From Nematopogon swammerdamellus (lineage: Eukaryota; Arthropoda; Insecta; Lepidoptera; Adelidae): a stretch of 64,000 bases of DNA. The first letter of the stretch is position 1, and each line of letters begins with the position of its first letter. Below are positions 23,201 to 35,200 of this stretch, in pieces. The stretch is from contig OX336359.1 in NCBI GenBank assembly GCA_946902875.1, positions 992,001-1,056,000 on the forward strand, written 5' to 3'. The notes beneath the pieces are model-generated. The model did no database searches. It was not told the DNA's origin and was given only the letters and a program-made list of their open reading frames with translations. A program made the position numbers and the translations under genes.

Positions 23201-26200
23201 GAAGCAGGCTGATTGGTCGGTAGGAGGAAACTTCGTTTGGTGGTTTTTCATCTTTGTAGATCATTATTACCTGAGACACTTTCCACAGTCGCGGGAAATA
23301 ATGCAGTCTGAGCATGGCATTGAAAAGAGCAGTCAGGAACACTACAGCTTTCCTTGGCAGTTTTTTAAGCACTTCGGCTGTAATCAAGTCATGTCCTGGT
23401 GCCTGTCTGTTTTGTAACCGCCTGATCAGCCTTACCACTTCTCTTGGAGTTGTAAGTTTCAGTGGGAAGGACATTTGCTGGTCGCTCTGTAGGTACTCGT
23501 CAATCTCCGCCTCTGTTGCCTTGTCATTTGAGAGATTGGGTTGAAACACCTTTTGCAGAAAATCACCAAACACGTCAGCCTTCTCCTTACAGCTTCTGGC
23601 CCATGTGTCATCATGTGTTTATCTATCTACTTTTGTATGAATTTGCAGAATCGAGCAGTCGCACGACGAGAATGGTCCACGTCAGATGTCGGACAACCTG
23701 GACTCTGGCTCGGTGGTGGGTGTGTGGGGCAACTTGGTGCGCGCGTGCCGCGCCCTCCACTACCCGGCGCTTGCGCAGCTCCTCGCCAGATCCGGCAGCA
23801 TCTGTGTTAGAGCTAAGTATGAACACATTTTTTTTTCCTTTTTTAGGGTTCCGTATCCGGTACGGGACCCTATTACCAGGCCGGCGACACGGTTGAATGA
23901 TTAGAGAGAGTTTCCTGGATTTCTGGCTATACTGGACTATAAGAGAACACAGCCGAGACTGCTATGCGGTCATCTTACATCCAGTACTGTGGTAGCAACC
24001 CAGTCGGCTGCAATTTGAGCCTACCACCTAGTAAGGGGCAAGGGAAGGAACCTATGTACAGTTTTACACCGGTTCCGAACGGTATATAGTTTAGTTTATA
24101 CGATATCTAGTTTCAACAAAAATAAAGAAAGAAGGAAGGTGTTCAGGAGCCGACATGACGGTTGGAGGCGGTGTGTATTGACGTGAGGTGAGGTTCCTAC
24201 AACATAGTAGTGAGTGAGTGCTAATGTGAACGTTGGTTGCAGGAAGCACCTGGTGGACGCGCTGCCGTACATCGCGAGCGCCGGCTCCGTGGAGCTCATC
24301 AAGGACATGATCCTGCGCAGCACGGCCGGCGCGGACACCCGCCGCGAGTGGCTCATGTCCATGGGCATGATACCCAGGTACTACACTACACTCTACACTC
24401 TCAACCCTGCTAACTACTAATAATTCATATATTATTGATTTTTTTTTTATTTACCTTCAAAAGTTTATAATATATATATAACTGACGAAGCGTATAAGTG
24501 GATGTTCTGTATCGGAAATAGATCACATTAAAATTATAAAAAAGGGGGGTAATATTTATATATTTTATTAAATATAAAATAAAAAATACTAACAAGACTC
24601 TCCTAAATACATTTAACACCTTTTGCTAAGATACCATGTTTCTATTTCTAACAATTACTGAGATAATAATTGTAAAAGTTTATTAAAGTTTAAATTCATA
24701 AGGAACACGCGTTGGGTAGGTAGCTACCTACCTACGTAACTTCGCATATTATTCTGTGCTACGCACGCTCGGTTATTGAACTTCGGCCTTGAAACACATT
24801 AGTAATTTCAATAACGCGCAATCAGGTGTTCGGAAGTCGGAGAGCGGGCGTAGGTACTTACTTATGTATGGAGCACTCGTTGCCGCCCCGCCCCGCCGCC
24901 GCGTCGGGCGGGAGGAGCGAATGCACGTTATGATTTCGTATCCCGAAGCATTCCGAAGCGAAGTCTGCGTCCCGCGCAATTATTGGCTAATAGTGGCGAG
25001 CGCACATCCGAAGTTTTTTTGTTTTGTTTCTACGCCGCCACCGGTACGCAAGGCCGAAGTTCCTTTCCATTCCGAGACCGGGGGCAGAGGTGGGGAGTAA
25101 TACCTATGTCCGCTCAGCTGGATAGCGCGCACATATCGCCACAGAGTATCGCCGCGCGCGCCGCCGCCTCCGCTTTGCGCCGCTACGCAAATTTGTGCCA
25201 AGGTCAAAGTTCATTAACCGTTGGCGCATTCCGAACTTTTATTTGGGCAGCCATAAGGTATAAGTAGGCTATGAAATAGGAATTATTTATTTATTTTTTA
25301 TAAATTTTAACAGCGTGACATGAGGTATGTTCTTGTATCTTATTATTACTGAACATTTGTTGAACATTGCTGTTGTCATCTTTCACTGTATAAAGTTAGG
25401 AAATGAACGATATTGTTCGCCAACAGACCGAAGAAGGAGATGATCGGCAGCATGCTGGAGCTGCTACAGAAGTTCCCGACAGACAAGGTGGTCAGCTTCA
25501 CCTCTTCCTCCATGGTGCACTCATACTGCCGCAGCGCCGCCAAGCCACGTGAGTCTCTTTGTTCGTCAACAGACTGAAGAAGGAGATGATCGGCAGCATG
25601 CTGGAGCTGCTACAGAAGTTCCCGACAGACAAGGTGGTCAGCTTCACCTCTTCCTCCATGGTGCACTCATACTGCCGCAGCGCCGCCAAGCCACGTGAGT
25701 CTCTTTGTTCGTCAACAGACTGAAGAAGGAGATGATCGGCAGCATGCTGGAGCTGCTACAGAAGTTCCCGACAGACAAGGTGGTCAGCTTCACCTCTTCC
25801 TCCATGATGCACTCATACTGCCGCAGCGCCGCCAAGCCACGTGAGTCTCTTTGTTCGTCAACAGACTGAAGAAGGAGATGATCGGCAGCATGCTGGAGCT
25901 GCTACAGAAGTTCCCGACAGACAAGGTGGTCAGCTTCACCTCTTCCTCCATGGTGCACTCATACTGCCGCAGCGCCGCCAAGCCACGTGAGTCTCTTTGT
26001 TCGTCAACAGACTGAAGAAGGAGATGATCGGCAGCATGCTGGAGCTGCTACAGAAGTTCCCGACAGACAAGGTGGTCAGCTTCACCTCTTCCTCCATGGT
26101 GCACTCATACTGCCGCAGCGCCGCCAAGCCACGTGAGTCTCTTTGTTCGTCAACAGACTGAAGAAGGAGATGATCGGCAGCATGCTGGAGCTGCTACAGA

Positions 26201-29200
26201 AGTTCCCGACAGACAAGGTGGTCAGCTCACCTCTTCCTCCATGGTGCACTCATACTGCCGCAGCGCCGACAAGCCACGTGAGTCTCTTTGTTCGTCAACA
26301 GACTGAAGAAGGAGATGATCGGCAGCATGCTGGAGCTGCTACAGAAGTTCCCGACAGACAAGGTGGTCAGCTTCACCTCTTCCTCCATGGTGCACTCATA
26401 CTGCCGCAGCGCCGCCAAGCCACGTGATACTCTTTGTTCGTCAACAGACTGAAGAAGGAGATGATCGGCAGCATGCTGGAGCTGCTACAGAAGTTCCCGA
26501 CAGACAAGGTGGTCAGCTTCACCTCTTCCTCCATGGTGCACTCATACTGCCGCAGCGCCGCCAAGCCACGTGAGTCTCTTTGTTAGTCAACAGACTGAAG
26601 AAGGAGATGATCGGCAGCATGCTGGAGCTGCTACAGAAGTTCCCGACAGACAAGGTGGTCAGCTTCACCTCTTCCTCCATGGTGCACTCATACTGCCGCA
26701 GCGCCGCCAAGCCACGTGAGTATCTTTGTTCGTCAACAGACTGAAGAAGGAGATGATCGGCAGCATGCTGGAGCTGCTACAGAAGTTCCCGACAGACAAG
26801 GTGGTCAGCTTCACCTCTTCCTCCATGGTGCACTCATACTGCCGCAGCGCCGCCAAGCCACGTGAGTCTCTTTGTTCGTCAACAGACTGAAGAAGGAGAT
26901 GATCGGCAGCATGCTGGAGCTGCTACAGAAGTTCCCGACAGACAAGGTGGTCAGCTCACCTCTTCCTCCATGGTGCACTCATACTGCCGCAGCGCCGCCA
27001 AGCCACGTGAGTCTCTTTGTTCGCCAACAGACCGAAGAAGGAGATGATCGGCAGCATGCTGGAGCTGCTACAGAAGTTCCCGACAGACAAGGTGGTCAGC
27101 TTCACCTCTTCCTCCATGGTGCACTCATACTGCCGCAGCGCCGCCAAGCCACGTGAGTCTCTTTGTTCGTCAACAGAATTTAAATGAATTTAGATTGTCA
27201 ATTCATTTTGACAATTTTATTGGTAAATATTTTTGATTTGTTATAAAACGCAGGACTCGATCAGCGTGATTGTAATTCCTAATCGACAAGCAATCGAAAG
27301 TTAGTTATTTGATTACAGTGCGAGAATGTTGCGAAGAAGACATCAATGCTCAAATAGTGAAGATATTCCAAGACAACGTGATTGAGATCATCGGCCACGG
27401 CTCCGCCAACCTCAGCAGAAGCGACAGAGAAAAGGTACCGCACCCGGCTATCCGTTCTTACTGTGATGAGGGCAACCTTGAAGTCACCCAAGTTTTCTTC
27501 TATAAAGAAAAACTTGAGAACTTGCATCCGCATCTTTAGCGTTGATTGAATGACAATCCCCCAGCTTAACCCCAGAATCTTGACACATCGTAACTACTCG
27601 AAATTGCTACCGAATCATTTAATGTCACATTGTCACAATGTCACGACGATTCAGCGTCGCGCTGTACGCCTTGTTAACGACCCCGAGGTATCTCGGAACT
27701 TAGAAACCTTAAAACTCCGCAGGGACGTTGTATCTTTGTGTGTGTTCTATCGCCTGTACCACGGAGAGTGTTCCAGGGAGCTGCACGATGCGATCCCTCC
27801 ATCCCCATTCTACCATCGTTCCACCCGCAACAGGCTGGGAATGCATCCACACACTATCGATATTCCTCCACTTAGGACAAATCGATCCTGTAAATCCTTT
27901 ATTTACAGGGTTGCCAACATGTGGAATGCACTCCCACCTGCATCCTTTCCTCTAATGTACAGTCTGGGATCCTTCAAACATAATGTGAAGGTGCACCTAG
28001 CCGGCTGACATGGTATTCCCATCTCCCGTAAATATTTGAATTCCCGTGGGCGCCGTCGGACTACACCTTTGCGTTAGTCTGGCGCGCGCCATATGTCGTG
28101 CTTCCCACAAAAAAAAAATGGTCTTATACCTAGCTATCAAGACATATTATATTTACTAAACTATTGCTGAATGCCCATCATTTTGATAAAAAGAGAGAAT
28201 ATAATAAAAAAAACTGGCCAAGTGTGATTCGAACTCGCACACCGAGAGGGTTCCGTTCCACCACACAATATATTTGTGTAATGCATTTAACAAAATAATT
28301 GTGTTTCTTTCATTCAGTTCGAGGATCCTTAGCGCGAGCCCGACTCAAATTTGGTCGGTTTTTATTATTCGTTGTTTTACTTTAGAGTTTGCCCTTTAAT
28401 CACACCAAGTTAACGCTTGTGTATATTATTGTATTTACGATAGAGCAAAAACAAAAAACCCATGGAATAAAAACATTTTTCTACTCACACACATTTCTCG
28501 TGTGGGGACCCCTTAATTTTTACTGTTTGTTTTTTAAATTATTGTTTAGGATTACCGCCACAATTCAAAATCCCACAATGCATCAGCAACAAATTTAGAT
28601 ATAACTCGATCTTAACATAAAGAGTGCCGAGCAAGAAATAACCCCGTACAGCGTGCAATACCAAAGGAGACTATCACAACATGTGAACGAACTTGCACTG
28701 GCGCTGAGCGGATAGGGTGGCCTTCAACACACACACACACACACACGACACGCCGTATCCCGACAATCGGGATAAGCAGAGTAATCGGTTTTGTGCTGCA
28801 AGTACTGTGGTAAATTACAGCACAGCACCAACCACCATGTTTAGCAAAGTATTCGGACAAGATAACTATCAGGCAGCAAGTAAGGCACAAAGGCCAACCT
28901 GCTGCATGACTCTGTGGAAGACCGTGCCAAGGTGAGAGGTGGCTAGTCTGTCGCCCTTATGCACGGCATCTTGTCCTTATCCCTTAGTCGCCTTTTAAGA
29001 CATTCACGGGGAGAGATGCCGTGGGGCTATACTTATTAAGTACCGGCCCACACAGTACTTCAACATGCGCGACTGAAATGGAATGATATCCCGAGATTGA
29101 GCAACAGATTTTCCACAAGTCAATGGAAGTATTCCGTTGGGACCTTTCAACAGTTAGGAACTCCCAAAAAAGATAACATTTACCGATTTACTTCAATCAA

Positions 29201-32200
29201 GCACAGAAGTGGTTTAATGTTTTTGAAATAGATTGCCACGTAGCTGAACTGAACAAGAGAAACAAAAATTGTCGACGTTAAGTTTGTTTTTATTGTTTAA
29301 ATATCAGTTAACGGTGAGCATAAAAGCGCTGGGCAACATCGGAGGCTTCAAGAAAAACTTCATCGATATTCTTATGGGAGTCATCGACAATACAGACTTC
29401 CCGACGTACATCCGACTGGTGGCTATAGATGCATTCAGGAGAACTCCGTGCGTGGAGACTCGGTGAGTTGCACAAGTATGATCAGCAGTGATCGGCGTAG
29501 GTAGTGCCATTTGGGCACAGAATTTGGGGTCAATGAACATGAATGATGATGTTTATGTGGACATCCCCCGAGATTCCGGGATTCTGGGATTGATGATCCC
29601 GGGATCCAGGGAACCAAGTTCACCGGTGTTATGGGCTGACATCACGGATGTTGAAGGTGATGTAGCCAACCGTGTCAGTTTCCATAAAAAAAAACCTTTT
29701 TTATTATAATAATTTGTGAAATATGAAGATGATTAAATAACTAAGATAAAAACAAAACAAATATTCAAAACAGAGCATTATTTATTCGCAGATATTGACA
29801 ATCAACAACATTTGTTCACAAAAACCAAATCTAAGGTGGACTAGGTAACTTACGTTAAGGAATATCCATGTTAAGATAATGGTCACCAAATCCCGGTAAC
29901 AGCAATACCTACGCCGATCACTGATGATCAGACAACTTGCTTATGTTGATCTGATGTAAAACTGTAGGTCCCTTACCTTACTAACACCGCACTGAATGAA
30001 GCTCTGTTGAAGCGGACTGTGAAAATAGTTCCTTTTTATTTCCGTTCAGTTCAGTGTAGCCGCCACGACCAAAGAGAAGCATTGACATGGCAGTTTTTTT
30101 CACCAAGGTGTTATTTACTGATATCACAGTGTAATAGGTGATGTAGCCAAATATGTCAACTTACAGGGCATATAAAAATCTATCTTGCAAGAAGATATTC
30201 CCTACATAGCCTGTTACAAAACCCGTTATAGAGTGTGACCGCACGAGGCGTAATACGTAATATTATTTATGAATTTGTTTGAGGCAACCCACACTACGCA
30301 GCCGCGGCGCGGCAAGCAATTCATATGGATAGTGCCGCGCCGCGCCACTGCCGCGTAGTGCGTTCGCACTTTATTCTTTTTTCATAGAAAGCGCGACATA
30401 TGACGTCGAGCCACCCATAAGGTGTCTAACATGTTCATGTTCAAATTCTTGTACAATGTTGTAACCGCAACAAAAGAAAACAAATGTAAAATTTTCTCAT
30501 AAAAGTGAATTCAATGTTCTTTTGGGAAATAAATATTCTTTAAACTGAACGACGCCCATGGACATTTGGTCGTACGCGGGGGTTGCGAATGTCATGCCGG
30601 CCTGACAGGTCGGAATGGCAGGCTATTCACGCCTCTCTTGAAGGACCCGAGACTATTCTTGGGGGGAAATATGTGGACAGGGAGAGCGTTCCAGAGTTTA
30701 CCAGTTCTGTGGAGGAAAGATCTGCAGAACCGATTGGTACGCATCCGCGGTAAGTCCAGCGTAAGGGATGCAATCCCTGCCCAGTGCGCGAGAGAACTTT
30801 TTACATGAGTTTATCTCTTGCGCCCATAGAGAAATAACATGCTTGCGCCGCACTTCCTTTACTAAATAATAACAAATGAATGTGACTGAAATTAAATTAA
30901 ATCTATAAACAGTGACAATGTGTTCCAGAGTCAGCTGAAAATATTTCTTTTAGATAATCCATTTTATAAATTAAATGAATTTTTTGTACTTTATTCTCTT
31001 TTTTAAAGATAATCTTTTACTTATTATTTTAATTTTTTATTAGTTACAGTATGTTATAGTTAACATAATTAAAAATTAGCATGTAAGTTATATTTAAGCA
31101 TTTAAAAAAAAAGCTCTATAAGGTTTCTTGCCCGATTCTTCCTTATAGATTGCATTGCTGAACGGGATAAAACAAAAACTATGACGAACCATACTGAATG
31201 TGCATATGTCTCAATGTAATATTGTTATTGTTGTGTGTTCTTCATGGCGAAATAAATATCTGAATCTGAATCTGATGTGGTTGCGCAGGGAATACTTCCT
31301 GCACCTGTTCCGCGAGGACTACATGGACGTGGAGGTGCGTCTGGCCTCGTACCTGCAGGTGATGAGGTGCCCCAGCCTGGTCACCGTGCGCAAGATATTC
31401 CACGCGCTGCAGAACGAGCCGGTCAACCAAGGTTGCTCTCTCTTTCTCCTTCATGTAAAGTATATTCTTAAGGCAGGCGAAGAAACGCTCATTGTGCATT
31501 CACGCTCAACGCCACAAGTGTTCAGCTCCCCTGAACATATCAGAATGGCCAGAACTGAGGCATACAAAAAAAAAAAAGAGTCGAAAGGCACCCAAACAAG
31601 CTGGCAACCAAATTGATGGATCCTAGAAACAATTTCAACAGACTGAATAGAAGAGCACCTCAAAATTTCATCACATAGTAAAATGACGATGATGAATATT
31701 AAGTGCATGGAACTTCCAATGGACACCTGATTTATGTCTGATCAGGATTGCAGTAATAAATAAAAAATAATAATATACGAGTATACTTAAGGCAGCCGAA
31801 GAAACCCCTATCGACCCCCACAAAAGTTGAGCTCCCTTGCACAAACGTGTCGTGCGTGACTAACGAAATAAATTTATGAAGCGAATGTGAGTGTAAGAGT
31901 CCTGAAGGGTCGCCCTAGACGCGCTTACCTGGACCAGATTGGACATGTTCTTAAAAAGGGCTAAGTGCGTAGTACCCATAACCAACGAGGTGTCATAAAT
32001 GTAGTTATTTTATTTAACCTTCCAGTGGCGACCTTCGTCTGGAGTCACCTCAACAACCTCGGGCAGTCTTCCATACCTTCGCGAGTGGAGATCCAGGGTC
32101 TGCTCTCCGGCAACACGGTGCCGCCGCTCCAGGATAGCCCGGACTTCAGGCGGTACTCGAGGAACTATGAGCAGGGGGTGTTCTTCGATCAGTTCAATGC

Positions 32201-35200
32201 TGGTGAGTGCTTAACGTGGGCTACCTCCATGCCCCCAGGAGTGAAGATCCAGCACTAACACTTAGTCAATAAATAAATGGTTTAATTAATTAAAAAGTAA
32301 TAAATAAATCAATTGATAATTTCAGTTTGGCCAATACCTATACCTATATAATTTTTTTTTCAATTGAAAGTGCGATATGTGACACCGAGCCACCCATGAG
32401 GTGTCTAACGACACCCATGGACATTCGGTCGTATGCGGAGGTTGCGAATGCCACGCCGGCCTGACAGATGCCTATTCACGCTCCCTCTTGAAGAACCCGA
32501 AGCTGTACTTAGGGGAAATCTATGGGCAGGTAGAGCGTTCCGGAGTTTAACGGTTCTATAGAGGGAAAATCTACAGAAATATGATGGTAAACAAATGAGC
32601 ATTATTTAGCAACTGTCATTTTGATCATCTTATATTGAGGCCTCTTTCCTTGACCCCTAACTAGGTGGTAAGCTCAAATTGTAGCCGACTGGGTTGAAAC
32701 CACCGTACTGAATGTAAGGTGACCGCATAGGAGCCTCGGTTGTGTTCTCCTCTAGTCCAGTATAGACAGCAATCCAGGGAAGTCTCCGGTATGGCACCTA
32801 CCTTCTCGGAGGTGATATTTGCTGGTCGGAGCATGCGCTTTGGCCCCTCCGACTCAGCCACCCATACCGGATAACATAAAAAAAAACAATATTTCTCAGT
32901 TGTGTCTGGAATGTCGTCATACTCTAGAATTTGTATGTCACGTTTTTTGTCTTCCTCTATGTAAGTCTAAAAGTATCTTCTGTTTGATTAACAGGTGGTA
33001 ATTACGAGTCGAACGTGATATTTTCACCTTCCTCCTACATACCGCGCTCCGTGTCGCTCAATCTCACCGTCGACATGTTTGGAGAGTCCGTCAATATTCT
33101 AGAGGTACATAAGTATTTATATAAGGTCTTTCATTAGTAGTTAACTTTACGCTAAGGGGTGTATTAGTCGTCTGTTTCCAGAATGCACCCGATGACGGTT
33201 ATGACGTCACAGCTAGCGGTACCGTAGACAAAAAAGTCGGATAGACGAATGCTCCCGCCACTAGGTGTTAAACTGAAATGTCGTTACTTCGTATTTCAAG
33301 CATAGAAGTAATATGTACATTGTACTACCATGTAATAATAATTCTACGTAATTAAGTGAGATGACTAGTGAGGCTAGCGCACACGTAATAATCATATTAC
33401 TTGTCCTTTTCTTATTCATATTGACATTTAAACACAACAAAATGTTAGTAATTAAAACAAATAACACAAAAAAACACAATTCGTACACGCGCGAGGGGCA
33501 GGTAGCTCAATTACACATACAATACGAACGTGGCTACGCGGTATTATATTCTTTGGCTACGCGACAGCGATACTAACGCTACTGAGCTGGGCGTCAGCGG
33601 GTGTAGGGTGAGGCGCGATGTGCGGAAGCGCGGGCCGAGGTAGCGGCAAACCAGAAGAAGACAAGTAATATGTGTATCAGATACTGATCACGTTCCCATA
33701 CCTATTTTTTTTTCGGATATCAAATACCTACCCATCCTACTAAAATAATAGTTTATTGAACAATTATTTCATAGCATGGGTAGGTATTTGATATTGTAAA
33801 AAAAAAAATGGGTATGGGAACGTGATCAGTATCTGATACACATACACTCCTTAGCGTAAAGTTACCTACTAATGAAAGACCTTACGTTAATAATAAACTG
33901 CTATCAAATTAATCAAGAAATCAATTACGAGTCGGGTAAATTTAATCAACTCTTTACTCATGATATACTTAATTGATAAGTTGTAGTAACTACTAGATAA
34001 CTCTCAGTAAAATTATTAGTCTTGCTCTCAAGCTGTGTTTTTGATAGACTGTAAGCGATGTTATTATGTGGCTAGTCATTAAATATGTATAAAAAAAAAT
34101 ACCCTGCGAAGTTTCATGTCGGTTCTTCTTCGTGGGTGTAATTGAACCGGATATAACAAATTGTGACAAGTTCGAGTGCACTCTAACTGCCATATGCATC
34201 ATCAATAAACAATACAATAAAATATATTTTGATTTTGATTTAATAATATTTTATTTGGTTGTTTTTCAGCTCAAGGCCCGAGCAGAAGGTTTCGAGACAT
34301 ATTTCGAGCAGATATTCGGCAACAACGGACCTCTAAGCAGGGATAAAGTTAACGAACAAATTCAGAACATTCGCGTATTCCGATCTCTCAACGACGCAGA
34401 CGACGTGCGAGCGAAAATAGACTCTCTAGGCTACGAACCGGAAGCTTTGAAGCATCAATTTCCCTTGGCAGACTTGGGGGTTAAAGTGTTTGGCAATGAA
34501 ATATCATACTGGAACGCAGAAGGAGACGAAGATATAAGAAACTCTTTGAAGCAGCTGAATCCCATGTACCAGATTAAGAAGATTCTCTCGGGACAGGTAA
34601 TTTAGTTTTTTGTAGAGGAAAACTTTTTAAGTATGCTAATGGTCACAAGTTCGATGTGGATTCCATGTAAGGGTATACGTGCCTTCCGTTAGCTTTAGCT
34701 TAACTTACGCTAAGCTAATAATATGGAGAGAGCTTCGAAAACGTCACTGTAAGCATCCTACAGAATATGGATAGGTCGAGGATAAATAGAGGGAGGTCGA
34801 GAGCGGTACTGGTGGTTCCCCTCGTCCTAGTCAACGCAGACTAGCTGACGAGGGCTTGAGGAGATCAAGGGGTTTTGCACGAAGGTGCCCGACAAAGAGG
34901 GACTAGTTTGCAGGCTTAGAGCCAACCCATAAAACAAACAATCGACGACAACAACAAACCTTCTCTTTCCAGGAGTGGGGTAGCTGGAGATCAAGGGGTT
35001 TTGCACGAAGGTGCCCGACCAAGAGGGACTAGTTTGCAGACTTAGAGCTAATCCCTAAAACTAACAATCAACAACAACAACAAACCATTATTTCCAGAAG
35101 TGGGGTAGCTGGCCCCCGAAGGTGCCCTACCAACAGTGACTAGTTAGCAGGCTTAGAGCCAACCCCTAAAACAAACAATCAACGACAACAACAAACCATC

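Larger units (their letters stand above)
25413..27176 (+). repeat. tandem array of 12 copies of exon 11 plus splice sites (146-bp unit)
   Basis: Unit: a 122-nt exon and a 24-nt spacer (GTGAGTCTCTTTGTTCG then TCAACAG) fusing donor to acceptor. Exon starts: 25427, 25573, 25719, 25865, 26011, 26157, 26302, 26448, 26594, 26740, 26886 and 27031. Copies differ at only a few bases. Copies 6 and 11 have lost one T (121 nt). Copy 3 changes a Val codon to Met and copy 6 also an Ala to Asp. Copy 7 has a weakened donor (GTGATA). First and last copies share CCAACAGACCG; the rest have TCAACAGACTG. A spare acceptor ends the array. Confidence 0.92.

Noticed and set aside
25413..27176. Exon 11 array as a repeated protein domain
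   Set aside because: 122 nt is not a multiple of three and a second copy begins with a stop (CAC TGA), so the array cannot encode a tandem domain.
25413..27176. CRISPR-like regular repeat
   Set aside because: Repeat and 'spacer' are both constant, the unit is coding, and the genome is eukaryotic.
31200..31616. ORF reading across exon 14 into intron 14
   Set aside because: A donor at 31432 is needed to keep phase with exon 15; the extension has no family similarity.
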